From: Cognataquiflexum aquatile
GTDB lineage: Bacteria; Bacteroidota; Bacteroidia; Cytophagales; Cyclobacteriaceae
Length of the DNA: 64,000 bases
Direction: 5' to 3'
Assembly: GCF_003316845.1 (NCBI RefSeq)
Contig: NZ_QMIK01000001.1
Span: 682,001-746,000 of the forward strand
Below are positions 1 through 8,600 of this stretch, piece after piece. Under the pieces are notes generated by a model that did no database searches, had not been told where the DNA came from, and saw only the letters and a list, made by a program, of their open reading frames with translations. A program made the translations under genes and the position numbers. Position 1 is the first letter of the stretch. Every line of letters starts with the position of its first letter.

Positions 1-101
1 ATCAGCCCATGTTAAACCCGCAAATTCTGTTTATTTTTATATGGTATGCTTTAAAGATTTTTTGAAGATCCACCACATGCACTAACCCAAATTGCCTTGA
101 T

Positions 102-1826
102 ATGAAAAGATCGGCTTTAATCCTTGTTTTGGTTCTTGTTTTTACAAATTGTATCGACAGAAAACCGACTTTTGAGGCTCCGATTCTTAATAACATCGGA
201 GACTATCAGGTCAAAGTGACCACGAATTCTGAGTATGCCCAACTTTTTTTTAATCAGGGAGTAATCATGGCCAATGGCTTTAATCATGCCGAAGCGGAGC
301 GCTCATTTCGGGAATCAATCAGGCAGGATTCCACATTTGCTATGGGTTATTGGGGTATTGCTTATGTGCTTGGCCCCAATTACAATTCCGGAGGGCAAAA
401 CATGGGCACCATCAATGACATCAGGACTGCTGTTGAAAATGCCGTAAAATTTAGCGCCGATGCTTCCCCTTGGGAGCAAGCTGTGATCAAAGCACTGAAG
501 ATAAAATTCCCATCGGATTCCTTGGTCACTGATGACGAAGGATACGCTGTTTCGATGAAAGCTGCGTTCAACGAATTTAAGGAGGACGATTTTGTGGCAA
601 CCTTGTATGCTGAATCCATCATGAACCTACATGCATGGGATTTTTATGATAGAAAAGGAAAAGAACCCCGCCCTTGGACTCCCGAATTGCTTGAAGTATT
701 GGAGAAAGCCATTACCCTCAATCCAAACAATCCTTTAGCCAACCACCTTTATATCCATGCAACTGAAGCAGGACCCGATGTTGATAAAGCTTTGGCAAGT
801 GCCGAAAGATTGAAGACTTTGGTACCATCAGCAGGGCATTTGGTACATATGCCTTCTCACATTTATATCAATACCGGAGATTATCATGAAGGTTCTATAG
901 CCAATGAACAAGCGGTCATTGCCGACAGTATCTACATAGCAGAATGTCAATCGCAAGGCGTTTATCCCCAATTGTATTACCCACACAATTACCATTTCCT
1001 GGCAGCAACGGCGACATTTGAAGGGAGAGGATCGAAATCCATCGAGGCGGCTTTCAAGACAGCAGCGATTCTGGATGAAAAGTATTTTCATGAATCAGGA
1101 TTTGAAACGGTTTTGCACTACCTAACCATTCCCTTGCATGTACTTGTGAAGTTTGAACAATGGGAAAAAATACTTGTGAGTCCAAAACCTAATGAAGACC
1201 TAGCATATCCCAAAGCCATTTGGCACTATGCAAGGGGAATGGCCTATGCCAACTTAGGCAAACCAAATGAAGCCCGGTCCGAACTTGATGCTCTGAATCA
1301 ATTGACTGCATCTGAAGATGTCAAAAGAATCATCATTTGGGCAATTAATCCTGCAGAACAGGTTTGTATGATAGGCTCGAAGGTTTTGGAAGCAGAAATA
1401 CTCACCAACTCCGGTGAGTATGTAGCAGCAATTCCCCTTTTGAAACAAGCTGTTGAATTGGAAGATGGCTTAAATTATAATGAACCTCCTGATTGGTTTT
1501 TTTCTGTGAGACATCTTTTGGGAGATGCCCTCATGAACAACAAGGATTATGTAGCCGCTGAGGAAGTTTGCAGGGAAGATTTGCGCTATTGGCGGAAAAA
1601 TGGTTTCGCACTCAATGGCCTCTATGAAAGCCTGAAAGGGCAAAACAAACTTGAGGAAGCCGAGGACATCAAGAGACAATTTGATCTAGCATGGAAATAT
1701 GCTGATTCGGAATTGAAATACTCCCGCATTGACAAGAATAAAAGGAAGGATCTGGTTTTGAAAATTGACGAGAATTCTCCCAATACCTTGATCTATCTGG
1801 CAAATTCCTTCTGCTTTACAAGGTAA
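102..1826 (+). CDS. TPR-repeat lipoprotein, function unknown
   Basis: Predicted envelope lipoprotein of 574 residues. The N-terminus MKRS is followed by a hydrophobic stretch and the lipobox VFTNC, which puts the lipidated cysteine at residue 17. The mature part looks helical with TPR-like pairs, clearest around residues 60-90 (AEAERSFRESIRQD then YWGIAYVLG), 200-235 (AITLNPNNPLANHLYIHA) and 373-395 (ARGMAYANLGKPNEARSEL). TPR lipoproteins of this kind are usually protein-interaction scaffolds; no catalytic motif is visible. The ATG at 102 is the natural start because the signal peptide begins there. The gene stands alone, and the next gene starts about 290 bp downstream. I do not recognise a specific family, so no pathway is assigned. 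Confidence 0.85.
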   Translation: MKRSALILVLVLVFTNCIDRKPTFEAPILNNIGDYQVKVTTNSEYAQLFFNQGVIMANGFNHAEAERSFRESIRQDSTFAMGYWGIAYVLGPNYNSGGQNMGTINDIRTAVENAVKFSADASPWEQAVIKALKIKFPSDSLVTDDEGYAVSMKAAFNEFKEDDFVATLYAESIMNLHAWDFYDRKGKEPRPWTPELLEVLEKAITLNPNNPLANHLYIHATEAGPDVDKALASAERLKTLVPSAGHLVHMPSHIYINTGDYHEGSIANEQAVIADSIYIAECQSQGVYPQLYYPHNYHFLAATATFEGRGSKSIEAAFKTAAILDEKYFHESGFETVLHYLTIPLHVLVKFEQWEKILVSPKPNEDLAYPKAIWHYARGMAYANLGKPNEARSELDALNQLTASEDVKRIIIWAINPAEQVCMIGSKVLEAEILTNSGEYVAAIPLLKQAVELEDGLNYNEPPDWFFSVRHLLGDALMNNKDYVAAEEVCREDLRYWRKNGFALNGLYESLKGQNKLEEAEDIKRQFDLAWKYADSELKYSRIDKNKRKDLVLKIDENSPNTLIYLANSFCFTR

Positions 1827-2114
1827 ATTTGTCTTGACTTATAGGAGTAAGCGGGAATCTGACCACTAGTTTGTCCTCACTGATATATTTGGACCGACTT
1901 CTCGTTTTGGTCATTTTTTTTGCAAAACCACCTGACTTCTGTATTTCCAAGGAGGTTATTCTTGTGATTACCTTAATTGAATATTTTTCTGAGGTCGCTT
2001 TGACTTTACATTTATGATAATTTTTCATTCCATCTCCCTCCTTATTTTAATTTATCTTTACCAAAAGCTGTACTTTTCTCACCTTATTTCAAAAAATAAA
2101 TTTATGTTTGGAGT

Positions 2115-4100
2115 ATGCTGAATTGTCCCCAAATTCATTTGAAACCATCTATATCAAAATATCTATACTTTCCGGTATATGTCTTCATAATCTTCTATTT
2201 CAGCACTTTAGATTCCTATGCCCAAATACCACATGTAGATGCAGGCATGTTTAAGGAAGGTTTGCTAGAATTAAAATTCAAAGACGGTTGGCGGTACCAA
2301 CCCGGAGACAATCCCGAATGGGCCAATCCTGATTTTGATGACAGCAATTGGTACAAGATAGATCCTCTGGACTTAAAAGCTTACCAAATGCCGGACAGCC
2401 TGTGGTCCGGGTATGGATGGTGGAGGATCACTTTTACTTCAGACCCAAAAACCATCGAAGCCATCGAAAGGCTCTATTTTTATTCTTGGGGAGCAGCGGA
2501 AATCTATCTTGACGGGGAGCTTGTGGGGACTTACGGGAATTTCTCGAAAGACCCCCAACAGGAAAAAACCTATACTCCCGACTACGCAGGTGACAGGTCA
2601 TTGAAAATCACACCACAGGAATTCCACACCTTGGCCGTCAGATTTTCAAACCATCAGGCAAAAAGAAACCATCAGATCTATCGGTTTTTTTCAGAAAACT
2701 TAGGTTTTAACATCGGTTTTTCGGCTGAAGTCCGCGCACAATATTCTGACTTTCGCTATGCAAATAGCTTTGCCACGCTCTCGGTTATCGTAGTGGTGCT
2801 GTCCATCTTATTGCTTTTGCATGTGCTGCTGTATGTCAAATTCAGAAGAGAGGAACCTTACCTGGTGATTACACTCATCACTTTTTTCTTTTTATGTGCA
2901 GCCATTTGCGCCCATATTCTTCTGTTTGTCGATCTAAACGGCTTCTCCAATCCGATTTTCAGCAGTATTTTAAATTCCACCTCTTTTGGTTTGGGATATA
3001 GCCTATTGCCATATTCCCTAAGTACCCTATTTAGAATACAAAAATTCAAATGGACCAAGCATTTGGTTTGGTTGGCGCTATTTAGAACCGTCAATTACTT
3101 TGTCCATGTATTCAATTTTATTCTTTTTGATGCTACCATTATCCTTGCAGTCATTATCCTGATGGTGGTTATCATGAGGATAGCCATCAAAGAAAAAAAT
3201 AAAGGGGCAATATATGTCACGTTTGGGGCCATAGGCACTTCTGTTTTCTTATTGGTCAATAGGATGATTGTCGCTGATATCATTTCGCTGAGCACTTCAC
3301 TTTATTATCTTGACCTGATATTGCTGTATATCAGTTACCCATTGGGCATTTACATTTACATCACCAATCAATATGGCAGGCTTTTTCTTGCGATGGAGCA
3401 GGAAGTGCAAGATCGGACCCACCAACTCAATGCCATGATTGCCAACCTGACCCAAACCCAAAAGGAGCTTTCTTCAAAAAATGATGAAAATGTCCTGTTG
3501 CTGAAGGAAATCCATCACCGTGTCAAAAATAACCTCGAAGTCGTATCAGGTCTGTTGGCATTACAGTTTGCCAAAATCGAGGACCCCAACATGCAGGAAG
3601 TCATGTTGTCAAGTCAAAACAGGGTAAAGTCCATGGGTATTTTGCATCAGAAGCTTTATCAAAGTGAGCATTTGGCATTTATTGAAATGAAAAATTACTT
3701 TGAAAACCTCTGCGAGAATATTTTGGACTCCTACAATGAAACCGACAGGATCAAAGTAAATATCGAAATGAGTGAGCTTGAACTGGACGTGGATACTGCA
3801 GTGCCTTTGGGACTGATAGTCAATGAGCTTCTCACCAATTCCTTGAAATATGCTTTTCCTAAAGGTAAAAAAGGAAACATTGAGTTGAGTTTGAAAAATT
3901 TGACAAAAGACAATTTCCAGCTAAAAATCAGTGATGACGGAGTGGGTAAACCTTTGGATGCAAAAGCTATCGGCACCGGCTTTGGGACACAGTTGGTGGA
4001 TTTGCTTACCCGACAGATAGATGGGAAATTGATACAGGATGTCAGTAACGGAACCATGATTTTGATCAATTTTGAGAGGCAGGTAACGGCCAAGGTTTAA
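2115..4100 (+). CDS. Membrane sensor histidine kinase (7TMR-DISM, HisKA_2)
   Basis: A 661-residue sensor kinase. Residues 1-37 form a signal peptide ending near SYAQ. An extracellular jelly-roll-like sensing domain of the 7TMR-DISM extracellular type follows (about 40-215). Then comes a block of seven hydrophobic helices (about 220-420), a short coiled coil (QEVQDRTHQLNAMIANL) and a HisKA_2 dimerisation domain with the phospho-acceptor motif EIHHRVKNN at His467/His468. The C-terminal ATPase domain shows an N box (VNELLTNSLKYAFP), DDGVG and GTGFGTQL. The C-terminal half closely resembles that of the TPR kinase at 51.1-53.0 kb. No response regulator is adjacent, so this is an orphan kinase here. 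The extracellular ligand cannot be deduced; 7TMR-DISM sensors often bind carbohydrates. Confidence 0.92.
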   Translation: MLNCPQIHLKPSISKYLYFPVYVFIIFYFSTLDSYAQIPHVDAGMFKEGLLELKFKDGWRYQPGDNPEWANPDFDDSNWYKIDPLDLKAYQMPDSLWSGYGWWRITFTSDPKTIEAIERLYFYSWGAAEIYLDGELVGTYGNFSKDPQQEKTYTPDYAGDRSLKITPQEFHTLAVRFSNHQAKRNHQIYRFFSENLGFNIGFSAEVRAQYSDFRYANSFATLSVIVVVLSILLLLHVLLYVKFRREEPYLVITLITFFFLCAAICAHILLFVDLNGFSNPIFSSILNSTSFGLGYSLLPYSLSTLFRIQKFKWTKHLVWLALFRTVNYFVHVFNFILFDATIILAVIILMVVIMRIAIKEKNKGAIYVTFGAIGTSVFLLVNRMIVADIISLSTSLYYLDLILLYISYPLGIYIYITNQYGRLFLAMEQEVQDRTHQLNAMIANLTQTQKELSSKNDENVLLLKEIHHRVKNNLEVVSGLLALQFAKIEDPNMQEVMLSSQNRVKSMGILHQKLYQSEHLAFIEMKNYFENLCENILDSYNETDRIKVNIEMSELELDVDTAVPLGLIVNELLTNSLKYAFPKGKKGNIELSLKNLTKDNFQLKISDDGVGKPLDAKAIGTGFGTQLVDLLTRQIDGKLIQDVSNGTMILINFERQVTAKV

Positions 4101-4164
4101 ATTGTTGGATGGTTCATTATTGGAATTCAGGAATTCCTTCAACTTGATCAAATATTTTTAGTAT

Positions 4165-4868
4165 AGCCCCGAAGCGGGCGAAACAACCATAGCCATGGGT
4201 AAGGTGCTTACTGCATTTCATTCTTTCTCTAATCCTCATGCACTGTAACTCATATTTGAATTGGAAAAATTAGGCATTTCACGCTCAGAGAAATAGCCCC
4301 GAAGTGGGCGAAATAGAAGTAGCCATGGGTAAGGTACTGCACAAAATTTCATACTCACTCTTATCTTGATGTACCGCAGCCCATGGTATAGATTCGGATG
4401 AGTTAGGCATTTCGGTCACGAATCCCTTTAGATGGAGAATTTCAAATACCGAAATGGTTGGGAAAATCTTATTGTTTTTTTTCTACAATCCTTGTGATTA
4501 ATTGACTCGCGTTTATTTCTTGTGTCACTTTTTGTCATGATACAAAAAGTAACCAATCCCGATAATTATCGGGACTAGCGAAATAATCCTCCTCCACACG
4601 GACCCCCGCCGGCCCGGAATTTCGCTTCCTCCCCACTGGTGTTTCATTATTGAGTTTATCAAAAGTATAAGATTCTACAACCTGAACACTGAATGGATTA
4701 AAGCCCCGTAGTGGGCGAAATATGAGTAGCCATGGGTAAGGTTATAAACTAAATTTAATTGTCAATCAAATCTTCATGCACCGGAGCCCATGGTATAGAT
4801 TCGGATTAGTTGGGTATTTCGGTCACGAATCCCTTTAGATAGAGAATTTCAAATACCGAAATGTTTGG
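4165..4868. repeat. Array of three ~180-bp structured repeat units
   Basis: The stretch 4101-5147 has no convincing gene. It holds three related units starting near 4165, 4293 and 4701. Each begins with GCCCCGAAGYGGGC (short hairpin) plus GAAAY and TAGCCATGGGTAAGGT. In the second and third units this pairs imperfectly with a later GCACCG-type segment and GCCCATGGTA. These two units then carry a second hairpin, ATTTCGGT ... ATACCGAAAT. The first unit is degenerate after the first arm. The same family recurs six times at 35638-36935. Units 2 and 3 are separated by the two-hairpin element at 4521-4650, an arrangement repeated exactly in the second array. No ORF of plausible composition lies here, and the rest of the gap (4869-5147) shows nothing I recognise. 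Confidence 0.85.
4521..4650. repeat. Two-hairpin repeat element, copy 1
   Basis: Hairpin 1 pairs ACTTTTTGT (4527-4535) with ACAAAAAGT (4542-4550). Hairpin 2 pairs AGCGAAAT (4577-4584) with ATTTCGCT (4619-4626) around a GC-rich loop holding CCCCGCCGGCCCGG, followed by the conserved tail TTCCTCCCC. Between them sits a small palindrome, CCCGATAATTATCGGG. Two further copies lie at 18046-18150 and 36464-36580. They keep the loop and tail but change the stem bases in a compensated way. Confidence 0.85.
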
Positions 4869-5147
4869 AGAGAATCCATTGGTTACCTTTTTTAATTGAA
4901 TGAACTGCGAATTTGGATTGGAAACCATTTTTAATCCCCCTACCCCTCACCTTCACCAATTCCTCTGCACCCTCCGTGACCTTTATGGTAAATCCATCAA
5001 AACCACCTAATTGCCACTTCAAACCTTCCCTTTTTCTCCCTTGATGCAAATCATGGTTTTGGCTGATTTATGTCAGGTTTTTATCTAGTTTAACTAGATA
5101 CTTTTAACACATTACTAGGATCAAATGCCCACCAAAAATACCCTGTC

Positions 5148-5510
5148 ATGAACAACCTGAAATCCCAAACCATCCTCGAGGAAGCTGACGAAATGCTCCA
5201 AACTGCCAAAGAGGAACTCTGCAGACCCGAAGAAGATGTAGTACACTATATGGTATGTAAGCATGCCTATAAGGCAATCACAAAATTTATGGCAGGATAT
5301 CTCATCAGCCAAGGACAGGCTGTCTCCCATTCAAGTTCGATCTCTGACTTATTGGACAAATGCCGCAATATCAACCCTACTTTTCAGAAACTCAACCTTG
5401 ACCCGCTTTTGCGCCAAGGCAACCCTGAGGACTTGTGGATGAATACCCATACCGCAAAGGAGTTCATTGAACTTGCTTCCAAAACAAGAAACATGGTCGG
5501 CTTCGGCTGA
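5148..5510 (+). CDS. Small HEPN-domain protein
   Basis: A 120-residue, largely helical protein. Its layout fits the HEPN family: an N-terminal helix with EEADEMLQTAKEEL, a middle helix YMVCKHAYKAITKFMAGYL, a linker with the SHSSSISDLLDKC pattern seen in HEPN proteins, and a C-terminal helix KEFIELASKTRNMVGFG. Unlike HEPN ribonucleases it lacks an obvious R-x4-6-H motif, because the chain ends right after the RNMVGFG segment. It may therefore be a non-catalytic HEPN protein or a scaffold. It lies directly upstream of the large PFOR gene, about 130 bp away on the same strand, so co-transcription is possible. A functional link to pyruvate oxidation is not demonstrated by the sequence. Confidence 0.75.
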   Translation: MNNLKSQTILEEADEMLQTAKEELCRPEEDVVHYMVCKHAYKAITKFMAGYLISQGQAVSHSSSISDLLDKCRNINPTFQKLNLDPLLRQGNPEDLWMNTHTAKEFIELASKTRNMVGFG

Positions 5511-5638
5511 TCAGAAAAAATCGGGAATATTCCTTTAAGGATGATTCATCCTTGTGGTCTCCTCCTGATTTGATTTTTTTTCCTCCTCAAACCAATATCC
5601 TTATGCATTTCAATCTGTTGAAAAAACCATCTACTGTC

Positions 5639-8600
5639 ATGGAAAATAAAAAAAACAACTTCAAATACCCAGGAACCAGGGTAGCGATGGATGGAAACAC
5701 CGTTGCCATCATGTGTGAAAGGGAATCTTCCGATGCCGCAGGAGCCTACCCCATCACACCTTCTACCCAGATGGGTGAATATTGGGCAGAAGAGGCTGCA
5801 AAAGGCCATCTGAACATATCGGATAGGCCTCTGATTTTTATAGAGCCTGAAGGCGAACATGCCGCTGCGGCTGTTACCGCCGGCCTTTCCATGACTGGTT
5901 TGCGTTCGGCCAATTTCTCTTCCGGACAGGGTATCGCCTACATGCACGAATCACTCTATGCCGCTGTCGGCAAAAGACTCACCTACGTGCTCAATATCGG
6001 TGCCCGTGCAATGACCAAATCCACCCTCAACGTCCACGCAGGCCATGATGATTACCATGCCATCGACGATACAGGGTTTTTTCAACTGTTTGCCAAAAAA
6101 GCACAGCACGTCGCTGACCTTAATATCATTTCGCACAAAATCGCTGAGCTTGCCCTGAACCCCGGGGTTATTGCTCAAGATGGATTTCTTACCACCCACC
6201 TTATCGAGTCTCTGATGCTTCCTGAAAGGGAACTGATCAAAGAATTCCTCGGACGGCCTGATGACATCATCCCCACTCCCACTCCGGCCCAAAGGATGAT
6301 TTATGGCGATACGCGTCGTAGAATCCCCGAAGTATGGGATGTGGACAATCCCATGATGGCAGGCATCGTCCAAAATCAGGATTCCTACATGCAGAGTGTC
6401 GCGGCACAGAGGCCATTTTTCTTTGACCATATCAAGGATATTACCGATCAGGCTTTTGAAGATTATTATGCCCTCACCGGCAGAAAGTATGAAAGGGTCA
6501 TGACGTACAGGGCAGAAGATGCCGAATACCTGATCCTCGGACAAGGCAGTGTCGTCTCGAGTGCCGAAGCAGTGGTGGATTATTTGAGAAGAACACGGGG
6601 ACTGAGAGTCGGGGTCGTTGACTTGGTGATGTTCAGGCCTTTCCCGGCGGATCTTTTGGGAAAAGTCCTGAAAGGAAAAAAAGGCGTGACGATTTTGGAA
6701 AGATTGGACCAACCGCTTTCTGAGGATTCCCCGATCATGCGGGAAGTCCGCTCCGTCATCACCAAATGCATCGAAAACGGCAACCACAAAAAAGACCTTC
6801 CCTATCCTGAACTTCCCTCTTACACTGCCGGCGAAATGCCCGCTTTGTACACAGGCTCTTTTGGTATGGGCAGCCGTGACCTTCAGCCTGAAGGCATCAT
6901 CGGCGCAATAGAGAATATGTTGCCGGATGGCAAACACAAAAAGAGGTTTTACCTCTCCATTGACTTTATCAGGGAAAATGCCTTTACCCCAAAACAAAGG
7001 GAACATCAGGAAAATATACAGGAAGCCTATCCCCATGTCAAGGAACTCGCTGTCCATGGTTCTGAGAATCCAAACCTGATGCCCAAGGACGCGATCACCG
7101 TCAGGTTCCACTCTGTCGGCGGTTGGGGTGCGATCACGACAGGTAAAAACCTGGCCATGACGCTTTTTGACCTGCTTGGCTATGACATCAAAGCCAATCC
7201 AAAATATGGCTCTGAAAAGAAAGGGCAGCCGACCACCTACTACTTGGCGGCAGCTCCTGAGCCGATCACCATCAACTGCGAATATTACTTTGTCGATGTG
7301 GTGCTTTCTCCTGATCCCAATGTGTTCAAGCATACCAATGCCTTGGCAGGATTGAAAAACGGAGGTGCATTTATCATCCAAAGCGAAAGAAAGACTGCTG
7401 ATGAAGTGTGGGCGGACGTTCCTAAACATTACCAAAAAACCATCATAGACAATGATATCCATGTATTCTATGTAGATGGATTCAAGATTGCAAGGGAAGA
7501 AGCCACCGACCCCGAACTCCAACTCAGGATGCAGGGGATTGCTTTCCAAGGGGCTTTCTTTGCAGCATCTCCGCTGATGAAAAAATCAGGGCTGACAGAT
7601 GTCGCCCTGCTCAAAGCCATCGAAGACCAACTGCAACACAAATTCGGTGGCAAAGGTCAGCGTGTGGTAGATGACAACATGCGCGTCGTCAGAAGAGGAT
7701 TTGACGAAGTCCATGAGATCAAAAACAAGGTGCTAGGAGTGCAGACCGAAAAATCCAACGGTCAACTTATTCCTGTCATCCCGACTATGCTCAAAGACGC
7801 GCCAAAAAGCCAATCCAACCTTACCGATATCCACCGGTTTTGGGAACAGACCGGAAGTTTCTACCAAAGCGGTCGAGGAAATGACAACCTCACAGATCCA
7901 TTTATCGGTCTTAGTGTCATCCCGGCTGCCACATCTGTATTCAGAGACATGACAGGTATCCGGTTCGAACATCCCGAATGGATCGCCGACAACTGTACTG
8001 CCTGTGGCAATTGCTACACCATATGTCCCGATACTGCCATTCCAGGATTGGTCAGTGAACTCTCAGATGTGCTAGATACTGTTTTGAAAAGGGTAAAAAG
8101 AAACCATGACAAACTGGAGTTTCTACCCAAAACTGTGAAGCAGATTGAACCAAAAATCAGGGCACTTTTCAATGAAGACCACAAAGGCGTCACTGTCAAC
8201 ATGCTCATCAACGAAGCCATAGACCAGGTTTTGGAAACTGAGAAAAAGGATTCTCTTCTGAGAGTTGAACTAGGATGGTTCAGGGAAGAATTGGGAGATT
8301 TTCAATTTGCCCTAACCCGACCTTATTATGACCTCCACGAAAAAAAGCAACCAAACAGCGGCGGTTTGTTCAGCATCACCATCAATCCCAACACCTGCAA
8401 AGGCTGTATGGAATGCGTGAAAGTCTGTAACGACGATGCTCTCAAAGTGGTCAAGCAAACAGACGATTCCATTGCAAGATTGAGAGAAGAATGGAGCGTA
8501 TGGTCCGACCTTCCCAATACGCCAAAGAAATATAACCGCATCGACGATCTCGAAGAGAAAATCGGTCCACTTGAAACCATCCTCCTTGACAAAAATGCTT

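Noticed and set aside
2103-2110. TATGTTTG as a Bacteroidota promoter -7 box before the kinase gene
   Set aside because: It lies only 5 bp before the start codon, without a TTTG box at the right distance.
5951-7549. 532-codon open frame on the minus strand inside the PFOR gene
   Set aside because: It lies wholly antisense to strongly conserved PFOR domains; its translation shows no motif or signal. It follows from codon bias of the real gene.
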